Source of the DNA: Nageia nagi
Taxonomy: Eukaryota > Pinophyta
DNA: 64,000 nucleotides
Direction of reading: 5' to 3'
NCBI GenBank assembly: GCA_050084985.1
Contig: JBITNC010000001.1
Span: forward strand, 167,090,001 to 167,154,000
In this document: positions 21,355-33,710 of the stretch, one piece after another
How positions within the stretch are numbered: position 1 is the first letter of the stretch
Layout of the letters: each line of letters starts with the position of its first letter
Position numbers and translations under genes: made by a program
The notes under the pieces: model-generated
Database searches by the model: none
Seen by the model: the letters and a program-made list of their open reading frames with translations, nothing else
Told to the model about the DNA's origin: nothing

Positions 21355-21868
21355 TGATGAAAATATGACTAAATCACTAATTTCTTAAATCCCAAGATCT
21401 CTTTAAAGCTCTTAAATATAACATAACAAAAGCATAAACTCAATGTAAATAATCTCAAAAACCATTCACAAGTGACACAAATGTAAAGTGGTTCCTCCAA
21501 TATTGGGATCAGTACATCCACTAATCTAAGATCTCAATTCCTCAAAGTGCACTCTCTTACAACTATATTCTTACTTATCCTACAACCCAATGAAGAGCAT
21601 AACTTTGGTCCAAACACTTGTATAAGTAATGAAGGGAATCCCTCTATTTATAGGTGAAATCCATATGTTGGGTCATCCTGTTGTCCAAGGTACACACCAA
21701 GACCTAAAGGTCATGCTTTTACCATTATCCTTATGGATTACCATACCCTTACAAGTGGGTGGTGTGTGGGAACAAGTCTCCTTGATTATTTATTCACTTA
21801 TATACTTTCTAAAGTATTTAAGTGGATAATATTAAGGAGGTTACATTTCTTTTTGAATATACCTAACA
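21355..21868 (-). repeat. copia-1 5' LTR
   Basis: 514 bp; minus strand begins TGTTAGGTATATTC and ends TTTTCATCA. It contains a TATA box (CACCTATAAATAGA, 21641-21655). The downstream order (GTAAGAGAGT, then GGAACCACTTTA) is shared with the copia-2 LTR at 49771-50263. Integrase sequence of gypsy-3 resumes immediately outside. Confidence 0.83.
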
Positions 21869-22620
21869 TAATATGAATTATACATTTTAACATGCCTCAT
21901 CTCCATAAACTATTGAAAAAGGTGTATACCCTATTATTGATCTAATATTAGTCCTATATGCCCAATGTGCTTATATTAGCTATGAATGTTAGTCTCATTG
22001 TGTTTGCTTAACAACTTTGCATAAGATGTTGATAATAATATTAGTGGTTGCTTCATCTTGTCCATTTCCTTGTGGATAATATGAGGATGCAAACTTTTTT
22101 CTTGATCTTGAATGATTTCTAGAATTCCTTTATTTTTTTTCTCCTAAAACTATTTCCATTATCTATGATTATATGAGATGGAGTACCAAATCTTTCTATG
22201 ATGTTTTTATTCAAAAAAATTACAATTTGAGGACCTTTAGATTATCTTAAGGGTACTTGTTGTTCCCACTTTTTGAAATACTTAGTAGCAAACAAGATGA
22301 CTTTGTATCCTTCACTAGATTTAGTATTGACAACCCGTACGAAATCCAATGCCCAAATAGTAAAAGGTCAAGGAGAGATCATTTTAGCTATTTTACTTGA
22401 AGGTGTGTATTTCAAGTTAGCATGTCTTCGATATTTTTCATACTTATTAACATGTATTATGCAATCCTTTTCTATAGATGGAAAATATTAACCTAGTCTA
22501 ATAAGCTTATGAAAAATAGCTTTTCCATTAAAATGACCTCAACTTATACTATCATGCATTTATTCCATAGCTGTATTTGCTTTGATGTCATTTAAACATC
22601 TAAGAAAAGTACCATCAAAT
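21869..22620 (-). pseudogene. gypsy-3 integrase, cut by copia-1
   Basis: Degenerate minus-strand gypsy integrase. It reads PFTIWALDFVRVVNTKSSEG, YKVILLATKYFKKWEQQ, ERFGTPSHIIIDNGNSF and further on GNGQDEATTN and GYTPFSIVYGDE. These are the gypsy core motifs around the D-D-E residues and GNGQ-EA-N. It ends in mid-domain at 21868/21869 where the copia-1 LTR begins. A few stops. Confidence 0.88.
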
Positions 22621-23841
22621 GCTATTTTGTAAATATTGTTTCCAAATAAAACATACCTTATATCCATTTGCTTGAGTCTTCATTTAAGGAACTTACTTTG
22701 ACAAAAATCTGAAACTTTCCCATGTTTTGAGTAGTTGTAAATATTAGCATATCATTCATGCACTAGAAGGATGGCATATATGAGTGGTTCTTTCTTGAAG
22801 AATGCTTGGTAATCATTATCATAAACAAAGGATTTGTGTCTAATATTATTAATTTTGACAATGGTTTCCTCATCTTTAATTGATATAAGTGTTGAAGAAG
22901 TAGCATTAGCCATGGCATCTGTAAATCTATTATTATTTCTTGGTATGTTATCAAACTAAATTTGTATAAAGTACCTATGAGTCATTCTTCCAACTAGGTC
23001 CTTGTATGCTTGTAATGTTTCACTCTTTATGTTATAAACATCATTTATTTGATTGATAAGAAGTTGTGAGTCATTATAAACCTATAACTTATTGATTCCA
23101 AGATTGATAGAAGCTTTTAAGCCTACCTTAGCCCCTTGTAGGTACTTGAAATCATTGAAGAAAAGTGTTCATATTTAATTTTCAACTTGCTTAACTAATA
23201 CCACAAGATCATTTTAAAATTAACCTTTATTTGTTGTAATGTAATCACATCCTACCTTAGCTAACATATCAATTATAACTTATCCTTTGAGTTCCTTTTG
23301 ACATATGTAGATGAGATTGAATTCTTGCAATTCCATTGTCCATTTAGCTAGTCTTCCTTGTAACTATGATTTGGATAATAAGTATTGCAATGGATCAACT
23401 TGAGGTACTATGAAGGGTATATTTGTAATAATGTAATTTTCAAATTTTATATGGTATAAACAATGGAAAAAAACATAAGTTCTTAGTTGGAATGTAATTT
23501 ATTTATGCATATTGTAATATTTTGGATAAGTAATACATAACTCTTTCTCTATTTTCATTATCAAGTTGTACCAAAATAGTCCCTATAGCCTAACTTGTAT
23601 TTGAGATATATTAATATAGAGGTTTCATATGATCAATTGGTTATAAAATAGAAGGGTGAATCAAATACCTCTTTATATCATCAAATGCTTGTTGACATTC
23701 TTCTATCTAAACATACTTATTTCCCTTTGAGAAAGTAGAAAAAAGGAGTTATCTTATCTTCTAGTTGTGCTATAAACCTTTTGACTACTTATAGCATTCC
23801 TTGTAAACTTATGAGTTTCTTGATGCTCTTTAGTGGAGGCA
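22621..23841 (-). pseudogene. gypsy-3 RNase H and RT C-terminus
   Basis: Minus strand, directly after the Mutator-like insertion: MDMPPLKSIKKLISLQGML (RT/RNase H junction), FSKGNKYVWIEECQQAFDDI, later KWTMELQEFNLIYI, then VYNDSQLLINQINDVYN and FDNIPRNNNRFTDAMANATS. The last two are the second RNase H module found in some plant gypsy (Tat/Athila-like) elements. Scattered stops. Confidence 0.85.
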
Positions 23842-23850
23842 TATCCATTA
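23842..23850. repeat. 9-bp target duplication (left) of Mutator-like element
   Basis: TATCCATTA, matching TATTCATTA at 29003-29011 with one change. Nine bases is the characteristic duplication of Mutator-like transposons. Confidence 0.8.
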
Positions 23851-24590
23851 GGAAAACTCTATCCTCCAACCAAAATCACTTACCCATTGTGGCATTTTTT
23901 TAAAAATAATAGTGGATGTTTTTTCGATATGCTACCACTGCTCTCCATCCATTTCCTTTGGTCATTTGGACATGTAGTTGGCATGTGTGTTGAATTTTAT
24001 TTGGGGTGTGTTTCCAAAAAGTGCCAACCACCTATGCCCAATTCCTCTATTCCATTGATGGCTAATTATGGGCATTTGTACCTATCCAATCATAGGTGTG
24101 TGTCTAACGACTAGTTATGCGTATTTTTCCTCATCTTAATGTGGGTGTTTGTACTGCAAAAAAATTATTAAAAGAAAATTCAATTTTAAATTTGAAATAT
24201 ATCAAATCATGGGCATGTGTGCTCATCTAATTATGGGCATTCATATAGTAATTAAAATAATCATAACAAATTCAATCATCAATTTAAAATATATCAAAAT
24301 GTAGGCATGTATGCTCATTTAATTATGGGCATTTTTCATTCTAAATAAAATATTCAAAGGAAAGCATTTTAAAATTTAAAAAACATCTAATGATGGGTAT
24401 ATGTCTAGAATAATTATGGGCATGTGTATTTTTAAATTTAAAAAACTCTATCGATGGCCATGTATCCTCATCTAATAGTGGGCGAATGTATTTTTAATTT
24501 GAAAAACTTCTAACATGTGGTATGCATTCTCATCTATTAGTGGGAATTTGTGTTAAAAATTAGAATATTTTCAATGTGTGTTTATAATAC
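23851..24590 (+). repeat. Left terminal inverted repeat of MULE
   Basis: Inverted copy of 28385-29002, with extra internal units. It carries degenerate subrepeats of roughly 65-110 bp with the core ATGGGCATGTGT-CTCATCTAAT and T-ATTATGGGCAT. The 93-codon frame 23833-24114 and the minus frame 28738-28977 encode similar peptides (both contain NYGHLYLSNH) only because they lie in the two TIRs. Confidence 0.83.
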
Positions 24591-26409
24591 AAAAAAAATA
24601 AAAAATCCTACTATACATTATTCTCATCTATGAGAACCTCTCCCCACCATAATCGTTACGAGGAGATCTTGACCACCATAGTGCTTACAAGGAGCATAGC
24701 GAATCTACGTAAACTAGTATGGTTATCCAAATACTAAAATTTATCATGTAAATTGATATTTAATATGTTTGGATTTTGTTCTTTCATCTTCCAAAATCCT
24801 AGTCACAATAAACTTGATAAGGGAATCTAAACATCATGATGTACTATAAGGGCATCCAAACATGATGTACTATAATGGCATACAAATTTTTAAGGGAATC
24901 CAAAGTAGTATTAAAGTTACAAACAATATTTGAGTATAACGTAGTTAGTTGGATGTTTTTTCATAGCTAACTTAGAAGAAAAAAATTATTTAGTTTGAGG
25001 GCATTGAGTTAATTGGTAGCCTAAGAGAGGGTACAACAAATTATTCTACTTCTAACTACCAAATTTTGCACTTATAAGGTCCCATTTTAGAAAATAATAT
25101 AAATATGTTGTAGCATGGGTCTAGATTCTAGCAATTCTCATGCAAAGAATGTAACTTACACTCTCCTTATCATGCTAATTAACTCTTTTAACATAACTAC
25201 TACATCAAATTCAATCCAACTATGTCCAAGTGTCTTCTTCATTCCTCTATCTTTTATTAATATCATTTCTCTTTTAACATAACCCCTTCAACATAAATAT
25301 TTAAAGAACATAAGATGAAGCATTTTTAAGCTCCAATAAAAAAGGATTATTGCCACAAATTCCCTTATTCCTATAGCATTATGTTATCTATAAGCACTCA
25401 AAAAATGCATTTATGCATATGATATAGGTTTTATTGGAATTTAAAGCTATAAATATCTACCTACATGCATCTAAAACTCTTTAAAAGTATATCTCCTTAT
25501 GTTGTGTTTGGTTTATTTTCCTTTGCTACATTTTCATACATATGTTGACATTATTCAAAGAATAAGTAAATGAATTCATTAGCATTGCATATTTGGTATT
25601 ATTATATCAAATAAAATTTTAAAAAGTTTCTATCCTTGGATACATACATATTATTATGTCATTTTGATTGTAAAATTTATTGTTCATGTATATGTTACAT
25701 TGTTGTACTATTATACATGCAAAAGTTGTTTCCATTACATATGTTGGCATTTCTACTAACCCAACTACAAGATACGTTCATTTTGTATAGGCTATTATTA
25801 TCACCATCACATTCATAGAAAATATGATTTTTGCATATGAAGAAACTTATGTAATATAACTACAAAAACTAGTTACTTTTGAGAATCATTTTTTTTGTAT
25901 TACAAAGATTTTGCACTCATAAATCTTACTTGTTTGAAGTCTATTATTGAAACTCATATCTCGTGATGGTATATATCAAAAACTACATATTTCATATTAT
26001 AGTTTTTTCTATGGGTACTACATGTATATGTTGTTGATTTGTTATGATTCTTTGAGAAGAATTATGAATCATTATAGGACATAAATGAATTCCACATACA
26101 ACTTACTAGTGAGGAATGTAGTAGCTTATAGAGAATCCTAGATAGTAGAGAGTTTTATCTAATAGGTGTGTAAGGAGAATGGTTAACTATGAGGAAGGCT
26201 AATAGGATACAATACATTTGTTTCCTTCATATTTAAATACAATAATATGTAGTTATTGTAAGAGGTTAAAAAAGCATAGGGAACAAGAACATGAGGGTGC
26301 TAAACCAATCCCTCCTCTACCAAAAGGTAAGATACTAGTCAATGGCATTTATAATCAATCGACATATAAACCAAAAAAATAATAGCAAGAAAACAAAAAT
26401 ATAAATAAT
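24591..26409. other. MULE internal region, no recognised gene
   Basis: AT-rich DNA with no domain found. A short GC-richer patch at 24640-24720 is unassigned. A motif TTTATTTTCCTTTG-T-CATTTTCATACATA occurs near 25510 and again near 27588 and 27710. Confidence 0.5.
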
Positions 26410-27005
26410 GTGCTTAAGAGAAAATGTTGGAGTAAAACCTATAGAATGGTAGGAACCTATGGTTATGAGAACTCTATCATTAATAATAAATATATAGAAG
26501 AAATAATAAAGAAAAAAATGGTCGAAGAGCTTCAACAATATCATAGTCAAGAAAGAAGAAAAGTTCTAAGATTTATTTTTTATATATTCAATTGTAATCA
26601 ATTATTGGTTAATTTAATTATGGATATGGATAAACTCTACTTAGATGAGGTGACCTGAAGGCATTTTAATCCACATAGTTATCACTAGAGGATTATGAGT
26701 GGTATCGACATTCTTATCACTATCAAACATAGGAATAATTATATTGAAGATGAATTAACTCAAGCTATTAGAGTAGGAAATGGATTAAAGAAAGTCTAAA
26801 TAAAACTTACTCAATGAAAGGGAAAATTGGAAATTATTCTTCTTCATTAAGGATATTCAAAAATGAAATACATGGAATTTTGGGACCATTTACAAGGAAT
26901 GAGTTGGAGTTGTTATCAAGAAATAAAATGGGGTATGAAGATACATATTAGTCTGATTCTGAAGAAGTCTCACTTTTGGAAAATCTAACACCTTCCAACT
27001 AATAA
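26410..27005 (+). pseudogene. Unassigned protein-like stretch inside MULE
   Basis: Plus-strand frame 26410-26658 (82 codons, KRKCWSKTYRMVGTYGYENS, charged) is followed, after a frame change, by NKTYSMKGKIGNYSSSLRIF, NELELLSRNKMGYEDTYQSD and SEEVSLLENLTPSN (about 26800-27000). Composition looks protein-coding rather than random, but no family is recognised. It could be a transposase remnant or captured host exon sequence, as MULEs often carry. Confidence 0.35.
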
Positions 27006-28384
27006 ATATTCAGCTCTCAAATCAATTTTATCAACATATTATTTATTTTTAGGTATGGTTTGTGTTGTCTATTTAGGATTTTTACTCATTTTTCAGCCTT
27101 GTTGTATCTTTTGTTCATCATTTTTGAAGCTTTTATTATGTGATTTTTAAGAAATATTCAAGAGAAATAGTTATCTTCCACTCATCTTGAACCCAAATTT
27201 CAAGTAGTGTAGTTTAGATAGAAGTATTTTTTCTAGAGATTATCATATTATTTGGGAAATATACTACTATTGTTATCAAGAAAGATATTGAATATTATTA
27301 TTAAGTTTGTGTGCAATGTTGATACCTAAGAGGATTAACAATTGGTAGATAAAGTAGTATTTTGAGTACCTATAAGTTAATGTATTAATATCATACAACT
27401 ACTTAAAATATTTTCTAACATGGAATACTATGAACTAGCTTATCTTTTATACTAATGTGTAGGATGTGTCATTTTAAGATATTAAATATTTACATACATA
27501 TGATGGTGCTAATAGAATATCCTTTACTATGTTATGTTTATTTTCCTTGACTATATTTTGTTTATTTTTCTTAGTTATGTTTTGTTTATTTTCCTTTGTT
27601 GCATTTTCATACATACATAAGAAATTGAGTAGATGAATAATTAAGCAAATGAATAAATAATAATTAATAATATGAATAAATATGAATAGTTAAGTAGATG
27701 AATAACAAATGTTTATTTTTCTTTGTTGCATTTTCCTTGTGTATAAATATGAATAATTATATCCATAGTTATTGTGTATGAAGAGGGTAAATATTTTAAG
27801 TGCAACAAGCTTTATCTATTCCCAGATATGGAAGCCTAGAGAAGCCACCTAAATTATTTAACAAGATGCATTCCATGGAAAGGGGTTGAAAAAACCAACA
27901 CTAAAAAAATGTAGCCTCAATAATAAATATTACATTACATTTGAAGAAAATCCAAATACTGAATCATGAATATTTATCTAGAATCAATAACCAAAATTGA
28001 CTATTCAAGTACAAATAGTGCAATCAATTATAACGGTACACATGTATGCAAAATATCTAAGAAAAAAATAAAAGCTAAAACCTAATTTGAAAGCATGCAT
28101 AGTAAAAAAATGACCATATTTGGAGGATCTGATCTTCTATAATAGTGCAACCAATTATTATGGAAGATATGCATGTAGAAAAATTTATTAGAAAATATGG
28201 ATACCCATAACTAATTTGACAACATGTATGTTGAAAAACATCCATACCTAGAGGATTCAAGCTTTTGCAATGATAGGGCCAAAGATTATGGTAATCTAAG
28301 AATCAAAAATCATAAAATATTTAAAAATGGGTAGCTACATCATATTAATTATGAGATAGGTCGATAAAGATTTTTAATATTATA
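27006..28384. other. MULE internal region, right part
   Basis: AT-rich, no gene recognised. Contains short repeats of GAATAAATA and a threefold TTTATTTTCCTTTGTT-like run at 27540-27740. Confidence 0.5.
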
Positions 28385-29002
28385 AATTGGACATAATCCC
28401 AACATTGTTCTAGACACATGCCCATCATTAGAATTTGTTTTAATTTAAAAATACATAAGTTAACTATTATATGAGGACACATGGACATCAGTAGAATTTT
28501 TTAAATTTAAAAATACACATGCCCATAATTGTTCTAGACACACACCCATCATTAGATATTTTTTAAATTTAAAAATAACTTTCCTTTGATTATTTTATTT
28601 GGAATGATAAACACCTACAATTAGATGAGCACACATTCCCATGATTTGATATATTTCAAATTAAAAATTTTCTTTTTCTTTTATTAAGTTTTTTGTAGTA
28701 CAAATGCCTGCATTTAGAAAAGAATAAATTACCATAACTAGTTGTTAAACACATGCCCATGATTAGATAGGTACAAATGCCCATAATTAGTCATCAACAA
28801 AGTGGAGGAATCAAGAAATAGGTGGGTGGTACTTTTGGACACACACCCAAAATAACATTTAGCATGCACACACCAAATAATATTTAGCATAATGCCCATT
28901 GTATTTTCAAATGAGTGGAGGAAATGGGTGATGGGCAATGGTGGGGGATTGAAAAAACACTCACAGTGGGTAAACAATTTTAGTTGAAGGATAATGGTTT
29001 CC
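28385..29002 (-). repeat. Right terminal inverted repeat of MULE
   Basis: Minus strand aligns with 23851-24590 through TTACCCA-TGTG, TTGGGTGTGTGTCCAAAA (left: TGGGGTGTGTTTCCAAAA) and the ATGGGCATGTGT subrepeats. Confidence 0.83.
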
Positions 29003-29011
29003 TATTCATTA
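29003..29011. repeat. 9-bp target duplication (right) of MULE
   Basis: TATTCATTA; one mismatch to 23842-23850. Confidence 0.8.
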
Positions 29012-29700
29012 TTACTTTAACCTTTTTAGGATCAATTTTTATACCTCTTATAAACATAATGCATCTAAAACCTTTTACAATAGATACTCAAAAAATACAC
29101 TTCTTAGCATTGAGCTTGAGGTTATATTGCCTCATTCTTTCAGAGATGATTCTTGATTTATCTTATAAATGATTCTCTTACTTTTCATATTTAGCAACAA
29201 TATAAAACTCAATAGACTTGTGAATGAGGTTATGAAACATAGGTACCATTACTCTTAATTGATATGTACCTCCTTTTATTTTGAGGCCAAAGCACATGAC
29301 TACCCAAAAAAATGTACCCCAAGGTGTAGTGAAGGTTATCTTATGTTGATCCTCTTTTTTTATTTTGATCTTATTGTATCCTAAAATACCATCCATAAAA
29401 GATAACATCTTATGGCCTATAGTTGAATCCATAATTGTATCAATATGTAGTAAAGAAAAATTATCTTTTGGAAAATCCTTTTTCAAATATTTAAAATCTA
29501 TGCAACATCTAATTTCTTGATTCTAGATAACCAAGGTGAATAATCAATAGGTTCAATAAATCCAACCTTTTTATACTTATCTTTTTCTTTCTTGACTATG
29601 AGAGAGTGCTTAGGATGCATATATAGGTCTAATTTTTTATTGTACTAGTTTGGCATCTTCATGCACAACCAAATTGTGAGTAACAAAGGAAGGATTCAAT
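29012..29700 (-). pseudogene. gypsy-3 reverse transcriptase, N-terminal and central part
   Basis: Minus-strand frame 29178-29486 (102 codons): KKDFPKDNFSLLHIDTIMDS, KMLSFMDGILGYNKIKIKKE, DQHKITFTTPWGTFFWVVM. These are the gypsy palm motifs (FPLPFID, FLDGFSGYNQI, TFTCPWGTFAY). Above it lies VGFIEPIDYSPWLSRI. The Y-x-DD box is lost (FYIVAKYEK). Below 29178 the frame continues LKLNAKKCIF and GIKIDPKKVKVIMN up to the MULE insertion. Confidence 0.88.
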
Positions 29701-30600
29701 CCTATCATATTGCTATATTCCTAAGCAAACATATCTTTAAATTTTGTGAGAAATTATTTGTACTATTTTTTATTTTCCCTAATGATTCTAGCTCTAATCT
29801 AAACTTTTCTTAGTATCTCCTTTGTACCAATGTCTATCTCCTCAAGATGCTTATTGTACCAAAATTAGTTTGCTTGAATTATTTGAACACATCAATAGAC
29901 ATGGAACTTGTTATGGCAAGCATATGGTAAGAGGAATTGCATTCTATTTTCTCCTCCCAAGCACTAATGGTACTATGGATGTTGGGACTAGCATGGGAAT
30001 GGGATTTTCAAGGCTATTCGGATCTATTTTGGACTTTTTGAGACCAAGTCAACCATATTCATTGACTAAATTTATGCTTCTAAATTTGATTCCTCATCAT
30101 TTCTATAGGAAATTATATTCTTCTTACATCTAATTTCACATTTTCCTTCATTGGATTCAAACATCTCTGCAAGTAATTCTTAAATCCCTTCATCATTCTT
30201 TTTGAGTGCTTTCCCTTTATGTTTTATGAATTCCATATATTGTGGGATCAATGTTTCATGACAATGTATAGCTTGGGTCTTCTTGTTAACCTTTGTGTAA
30301 GCTACAACCCTTGTTCTATCTTTAATAGTTTTTTATTATAATTCTAAAGTATTTTTATTGTACAAAACTATATTTGCATCATCATCCTATAACTCATATT
30401 TATCTTGACCATATTTAGAGAAATTAAGATAGCATGGGAATGCATCTTCACCTGATTGTAGATGCTAATGCTAGCACAAACATTGGTGTGAGTGTAGATA
30501 CTAATATTTCTTCATATTTTTTTATCTTCTAAAATTTATGATATCATCTTTGATGACATTATAAAAAACTACATATGTACTAATGAATATTTCTTTGTAT
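29701..30600 (-). pseudogene. gypsy-3 region between protease and RT
   Basis: Expected to hold the linker and RT N-terminus of gypsy-3. Only fragments can be read on the minus strand, with many stops. The plus-strand frame at 29822-30133 is a shadow without domain support. Confidence 0.45.
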
Positions 30601-30602
30601 AA

Positions 30603-31020
30603 CTATGTGATGTCATTGTTTTCATCTTCATTATCATCTTCATGAATTTCTACATTTCCATAGGGAATGATGGTGTTTCCCACTTGTGCAATCATGTTTA
30701 GATTCTCATATGCAACCTTAATAACATATTCTTGTCCCTCATAATTGAATTTTAATATTCTATGCAAAGCAAATGGGATGCACATCATAGGATGTATCCA
30801 AGGTCTACCAAGAACTATATCATACAATAGCTTTTTGTTAATCACATATGTCATAACTTCCACTATCTTAGGTCCCAACTAAATAGTAATGATGATATGA
30901 CCCATACATGATGTTTTATCATTATCATAACTTGTAATCTTATATTTTATTCTTTGCAACCTAGACATTAGCTTATCTCTAAATTTAAAAAAAAAAATTC
31001 AAGACAGAAAATAGTTAAAC
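30603..31020 (-). pseudogene. gypsy-3 protease
   Basis: Frame 30603-30878 (91 codons) reads LLYDIVLGRPWIHPMMCIPF, ALHRILKFNYEGQEYVIKV, the conserved protease C-terminal block (LGRPW, H-x-x-LKF). It ends in an acidic tail. The active-site part upstream (30880-31020) is disrupted. Confidence 0.82.
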
Positions 31021-31779
31021 CTGTACCACCATAAATTTATGCATTTTTTACTATCTTTTCCATTATATTAACATAAATATGTAGTGGAAAATATTTAGTA
31101 ATTATGCTTTGGGTAGGAAGTTAATCTTTAATGAATGTCAAAGCCTATTTGAACAATCAACCATTCCTACCAATATAGTAGGTGAAATATAGGTATCCAA
31201 ATCAACACCACTAAGTAATTCAAATAAAGCCAACCTATGCTCTTCTAAAGTTTCAAATAATTCAAGCAAACTAATATTGGCATTAGAATTTTTTGGATTT
31301 TGCAAGATATTCTTTTTGCACTTATTTTTCTTCTTTTATTTGAGAGAAAGGTTAGAATGTGCATCTTTTTAAGTAGAAATAGGATTATAAATACCTTTCT
31401 TTGATCTTGTTATTACATTGTATGCCTTCTCTAATTCTAGTTCAAATTCAGAATTTGATTATGAATTTCTACTGAAATCATCATCAAACTCAATTGGTTC
31501 ACCATTCTCATAATAAATAATTATATTAACCATTTTTATAGGAGGAAGATCTTTATTATTGAATTTGATTACATCATTCTCATAAGATATTATTCTAGTA
31601 TCTAATAACTATTTTAATTTCTTCCTCATAGCATTATAACCTATTGTGTTGTATCCCTTGACTTGATAATATTTGTAAAATTGATTTTCCTTATACCAAA
31701 TAGGCCTTTCATCATTAGGATCATATTATCTTACTTGAATTATTTTGATCAAACCTTTTGCTAAATAGTATTCAAACAT
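31021..31779 (-). pseudogene. gypsy-3 gag/protease linker
   Basis: Minus-strand fragments include YYQVKGYNTIGYNAMRKKLK (a decayed zinc knuckle) near 31660 and DDDFSRNS and NPKNSNANISLLELFETLEE near 31280-31470. Polar linker, broken by stops. Confidence 0.5.
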
Positions 31780-32340
31780 TTAATTGGGATGTATAGGTAA
31801 TGGATATACATCATTAACATTTTTCTTATCTCTTAGCTTATCTTGAGGTTCATTTTTAAAAATATTAACAAAGGTATCATGTTTCTTATGGTAAGTCTTC
31901 CTACTAATATCATTTTTGAAAGAGAATGATGTATACTTAATTTGATTTGATCTTAACAAAAATGCTTCCTTATCTATAATTACATGAACCTTATTAATAA
32001 ATGAACCATTAACTTGATCAAGACCTTTTTCACCAAGAATTGGATTAATATTATTAATAAATACCTTGGCAATGAAATGCACATCCACCTTTTTCTCTAT
32101 GGACCTATAAAGCTTCACATATCTAGGAGAAAATTTATCCAACCTTTTTGATTTTCCTTGTTTATAATGAACCAAGTCTATCAAATCAATCAGTTTCTTC
32201 ACATTACATTTGAAATGAGTTTTGAATTGATCTTTCAATTCTTGAAATGAAGAGATAGATCTAGGTTCTTTCTTCTGGGATAGAAATCTAGATGAAAAAT
32301 GTGTATGTATATTAGTATATGAACATGAAAAATGTTCCAT
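31780..32340 (-). pseudogene. gypsy-3 gag
   Basis: 186-codon minus-strand frame, the longest open gag frame in this element. It includes FQELKDQFKTHFKCNVKKLI, DLVHYKQGKSKRLDKFSPRY, then KVFINNINPI, the gag pattern W-x-x-L-x-x-x-F...L-x-x-x-KQ...F-x-x-Y. Its N-terminus is unclear, and the tryptophan expected before this block is missing. Confidence 0.75.
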
Positions 32341-33540
32341 AAAAGCTTTACCCTAGTTCCCTTATGAGGTAACCTTAAGAAAATTACAATTAATACCATG
32401 AAAAAAAAATAGAGAGATAATAATAAATAATATATATATATATATACATGTGAAAAACCCTAAAAATTGAAAAAATATGTCTCTTGTTGATTTGACTAAG
32501 GTTAAATATTTCAAAAAAACTAAAACCTATTAGTAATTCCAAGTTTAAAAAATAATCATTCTTTTGATAGGAAAAAGAACGATGGGGTTGAATATAACTA
32601 AGTACATTGTATGAACTTTTGCATATGATCATCATGTAACCCTACTATGGGGATGAAAAGTAGAATAATCAAAATAATTATATTCATGAAGTAACTTCTT
32701 TATCACATGCCAGCTTTGGCATACATCAACAACATAGTAGCTCATCACATACCTAGTAAAAACAACACACAAGTATAGTGATATTGATAAATTTCATTTT
32801 GATAATATAACCACATTGCTTTCAAAACATTTTAAATGCAAAAGATCAAAAATGAATTTAACTATAATTCAATCAATCAAATTTGGCTTATTCATAGAGA
32901 ATAGGTTAATCCAAAATATCAATTGAAGTAAAAAATACAAGTTAAAGACTTGAATGCACCTACCTTAAAAAAGGAAAGTTTTTAAATTATCCCCTACTCC
33001 CAATTAGTGGATAACTCAAAAGGGGAAAAATATAGGAACATAAAAAGAACCCTTATTTCAATAGATGAAAGAAGAATAAAAAATTAAAATAAATAATGCA
33101 TTTGAATTTAATTATTTATGAATCAAGATAGACATTGGCATCCTATACTTGGATGCTAGTGACTCTATAATTGGTAAAAGAAAAATAAAAATGGTAAATC
33201 CTAAAGCATTTTAGGAAGAAAGCAAGGGACAATAGATGACTCATCATCCATCTTGTGCATCTCAACTTTGGATCATATCCATGATAAAGCTAGATAGGCT
33301 TTTCTATCCATATTTTTGTCTCAAAATCAAAAACTTTGCTTGTTTCCAAAATCTATAAATAAATCCTTCTACAATAAAGAAAAGGGACCCAAATTGAATG
33401 AAAAGTTACTCTATCAAAATACATTCATGTTTGTTGAGTTAAATGCATTATTGTTTTATTCTTTACATGCTTGTTTATGTTCAATATTATGTTGATTTTT
33501 CATGATATGAGAAGGTATGTTTGATATATTTTTGTTTGCA
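32341..33540. other. Unassigned, presumed 5' part of gypsy-3 and flank
   Basis: No coding domain found. It holds a short (TA)n run at 32430-32447 and, on the plus strand, a TATA-like TCTATAAATAAATCC at 33351. A gypsy-3 5' LTR is expected on this side but no boundary could be fixed. Confidence 0.4.
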
Positions 33541-33696
33541 TGTGTGTAGGGTCCACAAGTGTGGAGAAATGAAAGGGAATAGAGAAATTCATACAAAATT
33601 AGAGAGGAAAAATACTAATTATTTGGAGGTTTCAGAAGATAGATTTTGAAGCTTGCAAACACTATTATTGATCAACTAAAATGGGTCACCAGTGAC

Positions 33697-33710
33697 CCTA
33701 TAAATAGCCA
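33697..33710 (+). promoter_or_regulatory. TATA box in gypsy-4 5' LTR
   Basis: CCCTATAAATAGCC about 340 bp before the primer-binding site. The 3' LTR has ACTATAAATACTCC near 35989. Confidence 0.55.

Larger units (their letters stand above)
23851..29002. mobile_element. Mutator-like (MULE) DNA transposon with long TIRs
   Basis: 5,152-bp insertion in the gypsy-3 reverse transcriptase. Ends are inverted: GGAAAACTCTATCCTCCAAC at 23851 against GGAAACCATTATCCTTCAAC on the minus strand from 29002. Inverted similarity continues for about 600-700 bp. It is flanked by a 9-bp duplication, and gypsy-3 coding resumes precisely on both sides. Long TIRs and a 9-bp duplication define MULEs. No transposase was recognised inside, only an unassigned protein-like stretch (26410-27005), so it is probably non-autonomous. 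Confidence 0.85.

Noticed and set aside
28738-28977. 79-codon minus-strand frame similar to the 23833-24114 frame, as if a small paralogous gene pair
   Set aside because: Both lie in the two inverted terminal repeats of the MULE; similarity is explained by the repeat, and there is no codon-level conservation.
29822-30133. 103-codon plus-strand frame
   Set aside because: Antisense to gypsy-3 pol remnants; no domain and codon use not protein-like.
33351-33365. TATA-like box as evidence for a further LTR on the plus strand
   Set aside because: No LTR borders, partner repeat or primer site could be found around it; AT-rich background makes such boxes frequent.
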